From Variovorax gossypii (GTDB lineage: Bacteria > Pseudomonadota > Gammaproteobacteria > Burkholderiales > Burkholderiaceae_C): DNA of 64,000 nt. The notes below the pieces were generated by a model. The model was not told the origin of the DNA and did no database searches. It saw only the letters and a program-made list of their open reading frames with translations. How positions within the stretch are numbered: the first letter of the stretch is position 1; each line of letters opens with the position of its first letter. The stretch is taken from positions 1,178,001-1,242,000 of the forward strand of contig NZ_RXOE01000002.1 in the NCBI RefSeq assembly GCF_003965815.1, given 5' to 3'. Positions 27,030 to 36,920 of the stretch are shown in pieces. Position numbers and translations under genes: made by a program.

Positions 27030-27058
27030 TTGGGGGAAAACGCTTGTCGGGCTATAAT
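27030..27058 (+). promoter_or_regulatory. Promoter of the rpsP-rimM-trmD-rplS operon
   Basis: TTGGGG (27030-27035), a 17-bp spacer and a perfect TATAAT (27053-27058). It leaves a leader of about 115 bases before rpsP, enough for translational control elements, though I see no defined structure. Confidence 0.65.
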
Positions 27059-27178
27059 CGCGGGCTTTTCAGCGTGTCGCTGGCCGGGTGGCCATGTCGC
27101 GTGTCTCGACGCTGGAAGAACATTGTGAGCAGGCCTTCTTTTCATCCACTAGGCTTGCTGACCACCCAAGGATAAATC

Positions 27179-27442
27179 ATGGTCGTCATTCGACTCTCCC
27201 GCGGCGGCTCCAAAGGCCGTCCGTTCTTCAACATCGTCGTGTCGGACAAGCGCGTTCGCCGCGATGGCCGTTTCATCGAGCGCCTGGGCTTCTACAACCC
27301 GACCGCCAAGGAAAACGAAGAAAGCATCCGTATCGCCCAGGACCGTCTGGCGTACTGGAAGAGCGTCGGCGCACAAGCTTCGCCCACCGTTCTGCGCCTG
27401 ATCAAGCAAGCTGCCTCGGCAGCTCCCAAGGCGGCAGCCTAA
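27179..27442 (+). CDS. rpsP: 30S ribosomal protein S16
   Basis: An 87-aa protein beginning [21 protein letters not shown], the S16 signature; it is an early-assembling protein of the 30S body. AAGGA stands 7 bases before the ATG. First gene of the classic rpsP-rimM-trmD-rplS operon. Confidence 0.97.
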   Translation: MVVIRLSRGGSKGRPFFNIVVSDKRVRRDGRFIERLGFYNPTAKENEESIRIAQDRLAYWKSVGAQASPTVLRLIKQAASAAPKAAA

Positions 27443-27457
27443 GCCGCCCGCACGGCG

Positions 27458-28012
27458 ATGTTGCCTGCACTCGAAGCCGCCGAATTGCCGGCGGATGCGA
27501 TCGAAGTGGGGCGCATCGCCGATGCCTGGGGCATCAAGGGCTGGTTCAAGGTCCTGCCCCACAGCGCCCAACCCGAGGCGCTTTTTTCTTCCAAGCGCTG
27601 GTTCCTGCAGGCTCCCGGAGCCTCGGCGAGCACAGCCTTCCGGCTCGCGATCCGCGAAGCCAAGGAACATTCCGATTGCATCGTCGCCACGTCCGCGGAC
27701 GTGCCTGACCGCAACGCCGCCGAGGCGCTGCGCGGGGCGCGCGTGTTCGTGCCGCGATCGAGCTTTCCTACCGCTGGCGACGATGAGTACTACTGGGTCG
27801 ACCTGATCGGCCTGTCGGTGGTCAACCGCGAAGGCGTGGTGCTCGGCACGGTGCGCGAGCTGCTCGCAACCGGCCCGCAGACCACGCTGGTGCTGGCCGC
27901 CGAGGAAGAGGGCAAGGCCATCGAGCGCATGGTGCCCTTCGTCTCCGCCTTCGTCGACAAGGTCGACCTGCCCGGGCGGCTCATCACGGTCGATTGGCAG
28001 CCGGACTACTGA
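27458..28012 (+). CDS. rimM: 16S rRNA-processing factor RimM
   Basis: A 184-aa 30S maturation factor that binds S19. The N-terminal RimM barrel opens with [18 protein letters not shown] (residues 21-38), and the C-terminal PRC-barrel contains [13 protein letters not shown] and ends [14 protein letters not shown]...VDW. It lies between rpsP and trmD in the usual order. Confidence 0.95.
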   Translation: MLPALEAAELPADAIEVGRIADAWGIKGWFKVLPHSAQPEALFSSKRWFLQAPGASASTAFRLAIREAKEHSDCIVATSADVPDRNAAEALRGARVFVPRSSFPTAGDDEYYWVDLIGLSVVNREGVVLGTVRELLATGPQTTLVLAAEEEGKAIERMVPFVSAFVDKVDLPGRLITVDWQPDY

Positions 28013-28029
28013 CCGGCGCCCCGCGCGAC

Positions 28030-28782
28030 ATGCGCTTCGACGTTCTCACGCTCTTTCCCGAGATGTTCGCGCCCTTCGTGGCCAGCGGCGTGACGCGTCG
28101 CGCCTACGAATCGGGACAGGTCGAGGTCGTGCTGTGGAATCCGCGCGATTTCGCGCAGGGCAACTACAAGCGCGTGGACGACCGCCCCTTCGGAGGCGGC
28201 CCCGGCATGGTGATGATGGCGGAGCCGCTGGCGGCCTGTCTCGATGCGGCGCTCGCGGCGCGTGGTGCCGGCGGCGAAGTGCCGGTCGTGCTGTTTTCCC
28301 CTATCGGCGAGGCGCTGCGGCACGAATCGGTCGAGCGCTGGTCGGCCAGCGAAGGGGCTGTGCTGATCTGCGGGCGCTACGAGGGCATCGACCAGCGCTT
28401 CATCGACTCGCGCATTACCCACCAGATCAGCCTCGGCGATTTCGTGCTTTCAGGCGGCGAGATCGCGGCGATGGCCCTGCTGGACGCCGTGGCCAGGCTG
28501 CAGCCCGGCGTGCTGGGCGACGAGGCCAGCCATGTCCAGGACAGCTTCAATCCTGCGCTCGACGGCCTGCTCGATTGCCCGCACTACACGAGGCCCGAGC
28601 AGTGGAACGGGCAGGGCGTGCCGGCGCCGCTGCTCTCGGGCCATCACGCCCAGATCGAGCGCTGGCGCCGCGATCAGCGACTTACGATCACGGCTGCTCG
28701 GCGGCCGGAGCTGATCGAGGCGGCCCGCGCTGCCGGGCGTCTTGGCAAGGCCGATGAGGCCGTGCTGAAAAAAAAGCTATAA
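28030..28782 (+). CDS. trmD: tRNA (guanine-37-N1)-methyltransferase
   Basis: A SPOUT-class enzyme that methylates G37 of tRNAs to prevent frameshifting. It has 250 aa starting [13 protein letters not shown]. The knot region includes [14 protein letters not shown] and [26 protein letters not shown] use the ATG at 28030; an in-frame start at 27994 would overlap rimM. The stop codon forms part of a TATAAT box that may drive rplS. Confidence 0.96.
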   Translation: MRFDVLTLFPEMFAPFVASGVTRRAYESGQVEVVLWNPRDFAQGNYKRVDDRPFGGGPGMVMMAEPLAACLDAALAARGAGGEVPVVLFSPIGEALRHESVERWSASEGAVLICGRYEGIDQRFIDSRITHQISLGDFVLSGGEIAAMALLDAVARLQPGVLGDEASHVQDSFNPALDGLLDCPHYTRPEQWNGQGVPAPLLSGHHAQIERWRRDQRLTITAARRPELIEAARAAGRLGKADEAVLKKKL

Positions 28783-28783
28783 T
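28778..28783 (+). promoter_or_regulatory. Internal -10 box before rplS
   Basis: A perfect TATAAT that contains the TAA stop of trmD. The -35 is weak (TGAGGC at 28755-28760, 17-bp spacing). An internal promoter would let rplS be made independently of the upstream genes, in keeping with the 111-bp gap. Confidence 0.4.
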
Positions 28784-28893
28784 TCCCAGTTCCCCGATCC
28801 TCTGTCCGGCCGCGTCCGGTCTTCTTGCGGTTCTTTCCGCGAAAGCCAAAGGCGCCTTTTGTGTAGCCCGGCACGATCGAATATCAGGAAATC

Positions 28894-29274
28894 ATGAACC
28901 TCATCCAGACCCTCGAGCAGGAAGAAATCGCCCGTCTCGGCAAGACCATCCCCGAATTCATGCCCGGTGACACGGTCATCGTCAGCGTGAACGTCGTCGA
29001 AGGCACCCGCAAGCGCGTGCAGGCCTACGAAGGCGTCGTGATCGCCAAGCGCAATCGCGGCCTGAACAGCGGCTTCACCGTGCGCAAGATCTCCAGCGGC
29101 GAAGGCGTGGAACGTACCTTCCAGACCTACAGCCCGCTGATCGCCGGCATCGAAGTCAAGCGTCGTGGCGATGTGCGCCGCGCCAAGCTGTACTACCTGC
29201 GCGACCGCAGCGGCCGTTCGGCACGTATCAAGGAAAAGCTGCCGAGCAAGTCGACGGCTGCATCGGCCGCGTAA
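28894..29274 (+). CDS. rplS: 50S ribosomal protein L19
   Basis: A 126-aa protein at the 30S-50S interface. It carries L19 motifs [38 protein letters not shown] and [23 protein letters not shown] C-terminal residues. Last gene of the operon, followed by a strong terminator. Confidence 0.97.
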   Translation: MNLIQTLEQEEIARLGKTIPEFMPGDTVIVSVNVVEGTRKRVQAYEGVVIAKRNRGLNSGFTVRKISSGEGVERTFQTYSPLIAGIEVKRRGDVRRAKLYYLRDRSGRSARIKEKLPSKSTAASAA

Positions 29275-29292
29275 TAGCTGCCTTCCTGTCGT

Positions 29293-29323
29293 GCAAAAAG
29301 CCGCCGCTCTGGCGGCTTTTTGC
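29293..29323 (+). terminator. Terminator of the rpsP-rplS operon
   Basis: GCAAAAAGCCGCC (29293-29305) pairs with GGCGGCTTTTTGC (29311-29323) around GCTCT, a perfect 13-bp stem including the T-run. Confidence 0.88.
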
Positions 29324-29400
29324 ATTGTTGCCCCCGCTCAGCGACAACTTTCCCTTTTTCCGCTCTACTTCGTCCACCCGACTCCGGTACCTTTCATCTC

Positions 29401-30144
29401 TTGACCAACTCGTCCACTTCCCCGCAGGCCGCCTCCGCCGAAATCGTCAACGCCGTGGCGCCGCCCACGCTGCTGCAGTTCGACCCGCGCAAGGTGCCTT
29501 TCGTGGCTGGGGAAGTCCAGGGGTTGCCGGCTGTGGCGGCCTCGCAGCTGACGGCACAGGCGCTGCGGTCGCGCTTCGCCACCCCGCCTGCCTGGACGCC
29601 CGAGCTGCGCCGTGAGCCGAAGATGACCGACCGCGTTCCCGCGCAGGCCGCTGTGCTGGTGCCCATCGTGCAGCGCCCGCAAGGCGCGACGGTGCTGCTG
29701 ACCGAGCGCACCTCGAACCTGTCGACTCATTCGGGGCAGGTCGCCTTCCCCGGCGGCCGCGTCGACCCGGAGGACGCCAACATCGCAGCCGCCGCGCTGC
29801 GCGAGGCCTGGGAAGAAGTCGGCCTCTCCGCGCAGTACATCGAGGTGCTCGGCAGCCTGCCGACCTATACGACGGTGACTTCGTTCATCGTGACGCCGGT
29901 GGTCTCGCTGGTTCAGCCCGACTTCGAACTCACCATCAATCCTTATGAGGTAGCAGAGGCCTTCGAGGTGCCGCTCGCGTGGCTGATGGATCCGGCCAAT
30001 CATCGCCACCACACCGTGCCCGCACCCGACGGCACGCGGCGCCAGTGGTACTCGATGCCCTATCAGGACGGTGCCGATGAGCGTTTCGTGTGGGGCGCGA
30101 CCGCCGGCATGCTGCGCAATCTCTACCATTTCCTCGCTGCCTGA
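29401..30144 (+). CDS. Nudix hydrolase, CoA pyrophosphatase type
   Basis: A protein of about 247 aa. It carries the CoA-pyrophosphatase motif LLTERTSNLSTHSGQVAFPGG followed by the Nudix helix with ALREAWEEVGL, with the same two-residue longer spacing as E. coli NudL, and ends YFVWG-like (RFVWGATAGMLRNL). It cleaves CoA to 4'-phosphopantetheine and 3',5'-ADP. The start is uncertain: I use TTG at 29401. The ATG at 29320 lies inside the rplS terminator, and the next internal ATG would drop the N-terminal 46 residues. Confidence 0.85.
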   Translation: MTNSSTSPQAASAEIVNAVAPPTLLQFDPRKVPFVAGEVQGLPAVAASQLTAQALRSRFATPPAWTPELRREPKMTDRVPAQAAVLVPIVQRPQGATVLLTERTSNLSTHSGQVAFPGGRVDPEDANIAAAALREAWEEVGLSAQYIEVLGSLPTYTTVTSFIVTPVVSLVQPDFELTINPYEVAEAFEVPLAWLMDPANHRHHTVPAPDGTRRQWYSMPYQDGADERFVWGATAGMLRNLYHFLAA

Positions 30145-30162
30145 GACGAGTCTGAATACGGC

Positions 30163-30190
30163 CTGAACCTTCGGGCGCTCTCGCTATCAT
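30163..30190 (+). promoter_or_regulatory. Promoter close to the CobD-like start codon
   Basis: CTGAAC (30163-30168), a 16-bp spacer and TATCAT (30185-30190). The -10 box ends 6 bases before the ATG at 30197, so the mRNA would be leaderless or nearly so. Confidence 0.45.
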
Positions 30191-30196
30191 CGAAGG

Positions 30197-31198
30197 ATGA
30201 GCTTTTTTGCCATCCTGTGCGCTCTGTTGATCGAGCAGGTGCGGCCCCTGGGCCCGCACAACCCCGTGTACGGCGCGGTGCTGGCGTGGACACGCTGGAC
30301 CAGCCGCAACTTCGACGCGGGCAAGCCGCATCACGGATGGATCGCCTGGGGGCTCGCGGTCTTCGTGCCGACGATCGGCGCACTTGGCATTCACTGGCTT
30401 CTGGTGCTCACGCTGGGCCTGCCGTTCGCGGTGCTCTGGAGCATTGCCGTGCTCTACGTCACGCTGGGCTTCCGGCAGTTCAGCCACCACTTCACCGACA
30501 TCCGAGATGCGCTCGACGAGGGCGATGAGCCGCTGGCGCGCTCGCTGCTCGCGCACTGGCAGGGCGTCGACGCGGCCGATCTCCCGCGCAGCGAGATCGT
30601 GCGCCACGTCATCGAGCACTCGGTGATCGCCGCGCACCGCCATGTGTTCGGCGTGCTCGCATGGTTCTCGATCATCGCGGCCATCGGACTCGGCCCGGCG
30701 GGTGCCGTGTTCTACCGCATGAGTGAGTTCGTCTCCCGCTACTGGGCGCACAAGAACGGCGCCGCGATCCAGCCTTCGAGCATTGCCGTTCAGGAGGCCG
30801 CCGATCGCGCATGGCACGCCATCGACTGGCTGCCCGCGCGCATCACCGCGCTGGGCTTCGCGGTGGTCGGCAGCTTCGAGGAAGCGATCGACTGCTGGCG
30901 CAACGACGCACAGCGCTTTCCCAACGAGAACGACGGCGTGATCCTTGCGGCCACCTCGGGCGCCGTGAATGTGCGCCTGGGCGGCGGCTCGCTGCGTCCG
31001 ATCCCGGTTGCCGATCCGCTTCCGCGCGCCCAGGCCGGCGAATCGCTGGCCGACGGCCGCCGCACCGACAGCGGCAGCACGCCGGGGCGTGAACCCGAGC
31101 CCGGCCACCTGCGCAGCGTGGTGGGGCTGGTCTGGCGCTCGGTCGTGATGTGGATGGTGCTGCTGGCCTTGCTGACCCTGGCTCGCCTGCTCGGCTGA
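30197..31198 (+). CDS. CobD/CbiB family membrane protein
   Basis: A 333-aa protein with an N-terminal [15 protein letters not shown] region and hydrophobic segments near residues 50-70, 72-90, 150-175 and at the C-terminus ([15 protein letters not shown]). It is the betaproteobacterial CobD/CbiB-like protein commonly found between the CoA pyrophosphatase and hisC genes. True CobD makes adenosylcobinamide; no other cobalamin gene is near, so the cobalamin role is unproven and an AmpE-like membrane role is possible. Confidence 0.8.
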   Translation: MSFFAILCALLIEQVRPLGPHNPVYGAVLAWTRWTSRNFDAGKPHHGWIAWGLAVFVPTIGALGIHWLLVLTLGLPFAVLWSIAVLYVTLGFRQFSHHFTDIRDALDEGDEPLARSLLAHWQGVDAADLPRSEIVRHVIEHSVIAAHRHVFGVLAWFSIIAAIGLGPAGAVFYRMSEFVSRYWAHKNGAAIQPSSIAVQEAADRAWHAIDWLPARITALGFAVVGSFEEAIDCWRNDAQRFPNENDGVILAATSGAVNVRLGGGSLRPIPVADPLPRAQAGESLADGRRTDSGSTPGREPEPGHLRSVVGLVWRSVVMWMVLLALLTLARLLG

Positions 31199-31221
31199 GC
31201 GGCAAAGGAACGCACAAGCCC

Positions 31222-32322
31222 ATGACGCAAGAAGGACAACCGGCGCCTGTCTTCTGGAGCCCGCGCATCGCCGCGCTCGAGCCCTACGTGCCCGGCGAAC
31301 AGCCGCGCATCGAGAACCTCGTCAAGCTCAACACCAACGAGAACCCGTACCCGCCGTCTCCGGTGGCCATCGAGGCCATCCGGCGCGCGGCAGAGAACGG
31401 CCTGCAGCTCTATCCCGATCCCACCTCGCTCGCATTGCGCGAGGCCGTGGCGCGGCGGCACGATCTGAAGGCTGAGCAAGTGTTCGCAGGCAACGGCTCC
31501 GACGAAGTGCTGGCGCACGCCTTCTTCGCGTTCTTCCAGCAGGCCGAGCCGCTGCTGATGCCCGACGTGAGCTACAGCTTCTACAAGGTCTATGCGCAGC
31601 TCTACGGCATTGCCTGCGAGCAGCAGCCCGTGGACGAGGGATTGCGCATCGACGTCGATGCCCTCGCGGCGCGTGCGCGCCAAGGCTGTGCGGGCATCGT
31701 CATCGCGAACCCGAATGCGCCGACGGGCATCGGCCTGCCGTTGTCGCGCATCGAGCAATTGCTCGAAGCCTGCACCGATCGCGTGGTGCTGGTCGACGAG
31801 GCCTATGTCGATTTCGGCGGCGAGAGCGCGTTGCCGCTGATCGACAGGTATCCGAACCTGCTGGTGGTGCAGACCCTCTCCAAGTCGCGCTCGCTGGCCG
31901 GCCTGCGCGTCGGCTTTGCCTGCGGTCAGGCGCACCTGGTCGATGCGCTGGTGCGCGTGAAGGACAGCTTCAACTCTTACCCGCTCGACAGGCTGGCATC
32001 CGCGGGCTCGGTCGCCGCGCTCGAAGACGAAGACTGGTTTCGCAGCACCCGGAATAAGATCGTCGACACCCGCGAGGGACTATGCCTCCAGCTCGAGGAC
32101 CTGGGCTTCGAGGTGCTGCCGTCGCAGGCCAATTTCGTCTTCGTACGCCATCCGCAACGCGACGCTGCGGAACTGGCTTCGCTGCTGCGCCGGCGCGCGG
32201 TGCTGGTGCGGCATTTCAGGCAGCCGCGCATCGCGCAGTACCTGCGCATCAGCATCGGCACGCGGGAGCAGTGCAGCACGCTGGTCCGGCATCTGCAGGA
32301 CATTCTCAATCCATCCCCCTGA
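31222..32322 (+). CDS. hisC: Histidinol-phosphate aminotransferase
   Basis: Fold-type I PLP aminotransferase of 366 aa. [13 protein letters not shown] lies near residues 34-46, NPNAPTG in mid-protein, and the PLP lysine is K221 in [14 protein letters not shown]. It converts imidazole-acetol phosphate to histidinol phosphate. AAAGGAA lies 12 bases before the ATG. It is away from the main his operon, so it may be a second copy, and some members act on aromatic amino acids. Confidence 0.88.
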   Translation: MTQEGQPAPVFWSPRIAALEPYVPGEQPRIENLVKLNTNENPYPPSPVAIEAIRRAAENGLQLYPDPTSLALREAVARRHDLKAEQVFAGNGSDEVLAHAFFAFFQQAEPLLMPDVSYSFYKVYAQLYGIACEQQPVDEGLRIDVDALAARARQGCAGIVIANPNAPTGIGLPLSRIEQLLEACTDRVVLVDEAYVDFGGESALPLIDRYPNLLVVQTLSKSRSLAGLRVGFACGQAHLVDALVRVKDSFNSYPLDRLASAGSVAALEDEDWFRSTRNKIVDTREGLCLQLEDLGFEVLPSQANFVFVRHPQRDAAELASLLRRRAVLVRHFRQPRIAQYLRISIGTREQCSTLVRHLQDILNPSP

Positions 32323-32335
32323 AGGACTCTCTGGC

Positions 32336-33361
32336 ATGTCGACATACGACACCGATCCACGCGCCGAGGCCTGCGCAAGCTTCTGGCAGGCCGTGAGCAC
32401 CCGGCTCGAGAGCCTTCGCGCCTTGCCTGCCCGCGAACTGATGGAGGGGCTCAACGCACTGCTGGAGCCTCACTTTCCGCGACTGGCCGCCGAGGTGGCA
32501 GGCGACCCGCCCGTGTTCAAGCTGGTGCTGACGGCGCACGGATCGGTGGACGACTTCGAAGACCTGATGATGCTCGTGCAGAACAGCCCGAAGCTGCCGA
32601 AGGTCGAGGTGGAGGCGTTCCGCCAGCGTTCGCGCGATGGCTTCGGCATGCGCATGAACAACTTCGAACTGGCGAGCTCCGAAGTCCTGGTGAAGCACGA
32701 AAGCTACCGGGGACGGGTGGCGCTGGAGATCGGCTTCGCCAAGCCGATCCCGATGGACATGCAGGACCATGCTCGCCACATGAGCCTCATCATGCTCGAC
32801 CACATCCTGGGCGAGTACGACTTCGCGGTGAAGGTCGGCGCCGTCGACTATTGCGATGCCGATGCGCAGGCCGGTTTCGAAGGCGTGCCGCTCGACGATT
32901 TCGTGCCCCTGTTCGACGCCTGCTGGCGAGACGAACTCGGCCACACCGGCGTGTTTCCGCCGGGCGAGCATGCGTGGTCCGGCTTGAGCGCGACGCGCAC
33001 CGCCGAGGACGGCCGCGAGATCGAGATGATCGTCATGCGCAACGACGTGGCGACCGCGCTGGTGGGGCGGGCCGACCTGTGCCATCGCCTGTCGGTGGCG
33101 GTGCCGGTCGAATCGGGCGAGGAACTGGAAGAGGCTCGCGCCTATGAAGACCGGTTGACGGCGCGGCTGCAGGTGCATGAGGCCGGCTGCTGCACGCACG
33201 TGGTGCTGGAGGAGGGCGTGCGCACCATTCACTTCCAGGTGGCCGATCCCGATGGCGCGATCTCGCAGGCGCAATCGCTGCAGGAAGACATGGATCTGGC
33301 GGTGGAGATGGAACTCGTCTTCGATCCCACCTGGCAGTCCTACCGGGTCTGGCTCGGCTGA
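32336..33361 (+). CDS. Hypothetical protein, faintly DUF695-like C-terminus
   Basis: A 341-aa soluble, acidic protein that I do not recognise with certainty. It has no signal peptide, membrane segment or catalytic motif. The C-terminal part (RTIHFQVADPDGA ... MELVFDPTWQSYRVWL) recalls the DPxWxxY ending of DUF695 proteins, but that is a weak hint. It lies 13 bp after hisC and is probably co-transcribed; it converges on rsgA. Confidence 0.7.
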   Translation: MSTYDTDPRAEACASFWQAVSTRLESLRALPARELMEGLNALLEPHFPRLAAEVAGDPPVFKLVLTAHGSVDDFEDLMMLVQNSPKLPKVEVEAFRQRSRDGFGMRMNNFELASSEVLVKHESYRGRVALEIGFAKPIPMDMQDHARHMSLIMLDHILGEYDFAVKVGAVDYCDADAQAGFEGVPLDDFVPLFDACWRDELGHTGVFPPGEHAWSGLSATRTAEDGREIEMIVMRNDVATALVGRADLCHRLSVAVPVESGEELEEARAYEDRLTARLQVHEAGCCTHVVLEEGVRTIHFQVADPDGAISQAQSLQEDMDLAVEMELVFDPTWQSYRVWLG

Positions 33362-33386
33362 CGGACGAGACGAAGCTGCGCTTCGG

Positions 33387-34343
33387 TCAGTAGCGCTTCT
33401 GGCTCAGCTCGGCGAAGAGCTCGCCATAAATTCTGTAGCGGCTCGCGCTGATTGCGCCCGGCGCCTCGGCCGTCTCCACGTTCGCGATCACGCCGCAGCC
33501 CGGCTCGTGCAGGTGGGTGCAGTTGTAGAACTTGCAGTCGCCGGCATGCTCGGCGATGTCGGGCATGAGCCCGGCGAGCTGCATCGGCGCGATGTGGTTC
33601 AGGCCGAATTCCTGGAAACCCGGCGAGTCGATCAGGCCGGTGCTGCGGGCTTCGTCGATCCAGTACCAGGTGGTGCTCGTGGTCGTGTGCTTGCCCGAGT
33701 TCAGCGCCTGCGAAATCTCCTGCGTCAGCACGTCCGCGCCGGGCACAAGCAGGTTGGTGAGCGTGCTCTTGCCCGACCCGGACGGGCCCAGGACCAGTGT
33801 GCACTTGCCGGCGAGCAGCTTCATCAGGGAAGCGTGGTCTGCCTCCGCCGATGCCTTCAGCGAAAGCGGCAGCACGCCGTGGTGCATGCGGCGGTAGGGA
33901 GCGAGCCTGGCCCATGCGCGCTCGAAGGGCTCGATCAGGTCGCTCTTGTTGAGCGCGATGATCGGCGCGATGCGCTCGGCCTCCGCGGCGATCAGCGCGC
34001 GGGCCAGCTGGTGTTCGGAGAACTCCGGCTCGGCCGCGATCAGGATCAGCACGTGGTCGAGGTTGGCCGCGAACGACTTGGTGCGGATCTCGTCCTGCCG
34101 ATAGAAGAGGTTGCGGCGCGGCAGCACCTGCTCGATGGTGCCTTCGTCTTCACTGGGCTGCCAGCGCACCCTGTCGCCGACCACCGCCTGGCTCTTCTTG
34201 CCGCGCGGATGGCAGATCAGCCGCTCGCCCGAGGGCGTTTCGACGATGCAGTGTCGCCCGTGGCTGGCAACGACGAGACCGTCCTGGAGTGCCTTCGCGG
34301 CTGTCGTGGCAGCCGAGGGTGCGGCGCGGCCGGATTTAGCCAA
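33387..34343 (-). CDS. rsgA: Ribosome small-subunit-dependent GTPase RsgA
   Basis: A circularly permuted GTPase acting in late 30S maturation. The 318-aa protein has an N-terminal OB fold, then G-motifs in permuted order: NKSD (G4), GPSGSGKSTLTN (G1) and DSPGFQEFG (G3). It ends with the zinc-binding CKFYNCTHLHEPGC motif near residues 271-284. It heads toward hisC and is followed upstream by the pterin-dehydratase gene 15 bp away. Confidence 0.95.
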   Translation of the reverse strand: MAKSGRAAPSAATTAAKALQDGLVVASHGRHCIVETPSGERLICHPRGKKSQAVVGDRVRWQPSEDEGTIEQVLPRRNLFYRQDEIRTKSFAANLDHVLILIAAEPEFSEHQLARALIAAEAERIAPIIALNKSDLIEPFERAWARLAPYRRMHHGVLPLSLKASAEADHASLMKLLAGKCTLVLGPSGSGKSTLTNLLVPGADVLTQEISQALNSGKHTTTSTTWYWIDEARSTGLIDSPGFQEFGLNHIAPMQLAGLMPDIAEHAGDCKFYNCTHLHEPGCGVIANVETAEAPGAISASRYRIYGELFAELSQKRY

Positions 34344-34358
34344 GGGCTCGATCCGTCA

Positions 34359-34712
34359 TCAGGCGGCGGGAGCGGCACCGACCAGCGCGTCGGCCTGGCG
34401 GGCGCAGTCGAAATCGGTGACCGACAGGCCGCCCACGTCGTGCGTGTTGAAGCGCACCACGCAGCGGTTGTAGTGCACCGAAAGGTCGGGGTGATGGTCT
34501 TGCGTGTGCGCCACGAAGGCCAGCGCGTTCACGAACGCGATCGTCTCGAAGTAGTTGGCGAAGCCGAAGGTCTTTTCGATGGCGACATTGGCGCCGTCGC
34601 CGGTGAGCTTCCAGCCGTCGAGGCGCGCCAGGGCGGACACGATCTCGGTGGCGCTCAGCGCCTTGCGGGGAGGGAGGTTCTTCCAGTCCTTGGGCTTGAA
34701 CATGCTGCTCAT
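34359..34712 (-). CDS. Pterin-4a-carbinolamine dehydratase
   Basis: A 117-aa enzyme that dehydrates 4a-hydroxytetrahydropterin, recycling the cofactor of aromatic amino acid hydroxylases. The active-site motif is HTQDHHPDLSVHYNRC (family form xHHPxxxxxYxxV). No phenylalanine hydroxylase gene lies nearby. The start at 34712 (MSSMFKP) could instead be the second ATG, 9 bases downstream. It lies between the M48 peptidase and rsgA genes on one strand. Confidence 0.9.
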   Translation of the reverse strand: MSSMFKPKDWKNLPPRKALSATEIVSALARLDGWKLTGDGANVAIEKTFGFANYFETIAFVNALAFVAHTQDHHPDLSVHYNRCVVRFNTHDVGGLSVTDFDCARQADALVGAAPAA

Positions 34713-34746
34713 GATGGGCTTCTCCGGAATGTGGGGTTGGATCGGA

Positions 34747-36009
34747 TCAGGCCGCCGTCGCCATGCGGGCGAGGCGCTCGGAAGCCGGAGGATGCGAGTA
34801 GTAGAACTTGACGAACACCGGGTCGGGTGTGAGCGTCGAGGCGTTGTCCTGGTAGAGCTTGAGCAGGGCGGCCGACAGGTCGGCACAGCTGGTCTGCGCC
34901 ACTGCATAGGCGTCGGCCTCGAACTCGTGCTTGCGCGACAGCCGCGCGGGCAGCGGAGCGACGAAGAAGCCGAACACCGGCACCGCGAGCATGAAAAGCA
35001 GCAGTGCCAGTGCGCTGTTGGGCGCCGCCATATTGGGCTGCACGCCCAGGCCCGTGTAGAACCAGACCTGCGTCGACACCCAGCCCAGCAGCGCGAAGCC
35101 GGCCAGGCTCAGGGCGAACATCGCGATCAGCCGCTTCACGATGTGGCGGTGCTTGAAGTGACCCAGCTCGTGCGCGAGCACGGCTTCCACTTCGCCGGCA
35201 TTGAGCTGGCGCAGCAGCGTGTCGTAGAACACCACGCGCTTGCTGGCGCCGAAGCCGGTGAAGTAGGCGTTGGCGTGGGCACTGCGCGTGCTGCCGTCCA
35301 TCACGAACAGGCCCTTGGCGGCGAAGCCGCAGCGCTTCATGAGCGCCGTCACGCGTTCCTTGAGCTTGGGGTCGTCCAGCGGCTGGAACTTGTTGAACAG
35401 CGGGGCGATGAAGGTCGGGTAGATCAGCATCAGCAGCAGGTTGAAGCCCATCCACGCGCCCCAGGCCCACAGCCACCACAGCTGGCCCGCCGCGCCCATG
35501 AGCCAGAGGATCAGGGCGGCGATGGGCAGGCCGATCACCGCGCCCAGCAGCGTCGACTTGAGTGCGTCGGCCAGCCAGAGCTTCCAGGTCATCTTGTTGA
35601 AGCCGAAGCGCTCCTCGAGCCTGAAGGTCTGCCAGAGCGTGAAGGGCAGCTCCAGCAGGCCGCCGATGGCGGCGAAGAGCGCCAGCAGCACCAGTTGCTG
35701 CGCCATGCCGCCGCCGATCCAGTCCAGCAGGAGCTTGTTGAGCACATCGAGGCCGCCGAGCAGGGTCCAGCCGAGCAGCAGCGCGGCGCTCCACGCCATC
35801 TCGATCAGGCCGAAGCGTGCCTTGGCGATGGTGTAGTCGGCCGCCTTCTGGTGAGCGGCGAGGGTGATGGTCTGCGCGAAAGCGGCTGGCACGGCGCCGC
35901 GATGTTGTGCCACGTGGCGCACCTGCCGCGTGGCCAGCCAGAACTTCACGAGCAGGCCCGCGACGATCGCTGCCGCGAAGGCGATGGTGAAGATGAGCGA
36001 ATAGGACAT
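34747..36009 (-). CDS. M48 family (Ste24-type) membrane metalloprotease
   Basis: A 420-aa integral membrane protease. The zinc site HELGH is at residues 280-284, and the third ligand lies in the later [11 protein letters not shown] segment. The N-terminal 230 residues contain several transmembrane helices, and two more lie after the active site, the arrangement of Ste24/CAAX-protease-type M48 enzymes. Bacteria lack CAAX substrates, so it probably degrades membrane proteins. It diverges from orn. Confidence 0.9.
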   Translation of the reverse strand: MSYSLIFTIAFAAAIVAGLLVKFWLATRQVRHVAQHRGAVPAAFAQTITLAAHQKAADYTIAKARFGLIEMAWSAALLLGWTLLGGLDVLNKLLLDWIGGGMAQQLVLLALFAAIGGLLELPFTLWQTFRLEERFGFNKMTWKLWLADALKSTLLGAVIGLPIAALILWLMGAAGQLWWLWAWGAWMGFNLLLMLIYPTFIAPLFNKFQPLDDPKLKERVTALMKRCGFAAKGLFVMDGSTRSAHANAYFTGFGASKRVVFYDTLLRQLNAGEVEAVLAHELGHFKHRHIVKRLIAMFALSLAGFALLGWVSTQVWFYTGLGVQPNMAAPNSALALLLFMLAVPVFGFFVAPLPARLSRKHEFEADAYAVAQTSCADLSAALLKLYQDNASTLTPDPVFVKFYYSHPPASERLARMATAA

Positions 36010-36068
36010 GGATCGGCGAGTTTAGCCCTCGCTATCCGGGGCCGCAGCCCTTCGACGACAATCCTGCG

Positions 36069-36665
36069 ATGCCCGAATCCCTTGACCCGACGCCCCTCGC
36101 AGCCCCGCCGACACTGAAGAAAAGCGACCAGAACCTGGTCTGGCTGGACTGCGAAATGAGCGGCCTCGACCCCGAGAAAGAGCGCCTGCTCGAAATCGCC
36201 GTGGTCGTCACCGGCCCCGACCTCACGCCCCGCATCGACGGCCCCGTGCTCGTCATCCACCAGAGCGACGCCGTGCTCGACGGCATGGATGCCTGGAACA
36301 AGGGCACCCATGGCCGCAGCGGCCTGATCGACAAGGTCAAGGCCTCCACCCTCGACGAGGCCGCCGCCGAGCAGCAACTGCTGGAATTCATCGCCAAGTA
36401 CATCCCGCGCAGCGGTTCGCCCATGTGCGGCAACACCATCGGGCAGGACCGGCGATTCCTCGTCAAGTACATGCCCAAGCTGGAGGCCTATTTCCACTAT
36501 CGGAACCTCGACGTGAGCACGCTGAAGGAACTGGCCAAGCGCTGGAAACCCGCGGCGTACAACAGCTTCAAGAAGCAGCAGGCGCATACGGCGCTGGCGG
36601 ACGTTCGCGAGTCCATCGAGGAGCTTGCCCACTACCGCGAGACCTTTTTGCGCCTCGCGGACTGA
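36069..36665 (+). CDS. orn: Oligoribonuclease
   Basis: DEDDh 3'-5' exonuclease that clears 2-5-nt RNAs, including pGpG from c-di-GMP breakdown. The 198-aa protein has [14 protein letters not shown] (first D and E, near residues 25-38) and [14 protein letters not shown] (H and last D near 178-183). The N-terminus is about 17 residues longer than E. coli Orn. GACAAT ends 7 bases before the ATG and no ribosome site is visible. Confidence 0.95.
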   Translation: MPESLDPTPLAAPPTLKKSDQNLVWLDCEMSGLDPEKERLLEIAVVVTGPDLTPRIDGPVLVIHQSDAVLDGMDAWNKGTHGRSGLIDKVKASTLDEAAAEQQLLEFIAKYIPRSGSPMCGNTIGQDRRFLVKYMPKLEAYFHYRNLDVSTLKELAKRWKPAAYNSFKKQQAHTALADVRESIEELAHYRETFLRLAD

Positions 36666-36673
36666 GTCAAGGT

Positions 36674-36702
36674 CACGGATTAGGTAAAAACCCGAATCCG
36701 TG
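36674..36702. promoter_or_regulatory. Hairpin/dyad between orn and rhlE
   Basis: CACGGATT (36674-36681) is complementary to AATCCGTG (36695-36702), with an inner GGT/ACC pairing around AAAA. It starts 9 bp past the orn stop and abuts the -10 box of the helicase gene. It could end the orn message (no T-run) or act as an operator. Confidence 0.4.
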
Positions 36703-36703
36703 C

Positions 36704-36709
36704 CATAAT
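36704..36709 (+). promoter_or_regulatory. -10 box of the helicase gene
   Basis: CATAAT followed by CGCAGGC, very like the TATAATCGCGGGC context of the rpsP promoter. The -35 match is weak. It implies a leader of about 205 bases. Confidence 0.45.
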
Positions 36710-36715
36710 CGCAGG

Positions 36716-36920
36716 CTTCGCTGACAGGGCAGGTATTTTTGGCCCGGCCAGCGTTTCTTGCATCTCCCTATCTTGCACACCGCGCCCGATCGCATTCGCC
36801 GATCGAAAAGGGCCGCAGCCTCGGGCAATCGCCCGGAGTTGAATGTCGTTGGATGGTTGATGTTTTTAACCACCAACGGGGCGCCGCCTACGGCAGCGCT
36901 CGCGTTTGAGATTGACATTC
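36716..36920 (+). other. Long structured 5' leader of the helicase gene
   Basis: This gene-free stretch holds two clear hairpins. CGGGC/GCCCG lies at 36822-36835. A strong stem, CGTTGG-TGGTT with AACCA-CCAACG, lies at 36847-36878, 43 bases before the ATG, with one bulged A and a T-rich loop. Long leaders are common on DEAD-box helicase mRNAs and often give cold-dependent or autogenous control. Confidence 0.4.

Noticed and set aside
30197..31198. Naming the CobD-like gene as a cobalamin biosynthesis gene
   Set aside because: No other cobalamin gene or B12 riboswitch is seen nearby, and this lineage's CobD-like protein is a widespread neighbour of the CoA pyrophosphatase gene regardless of B12 synthesis.
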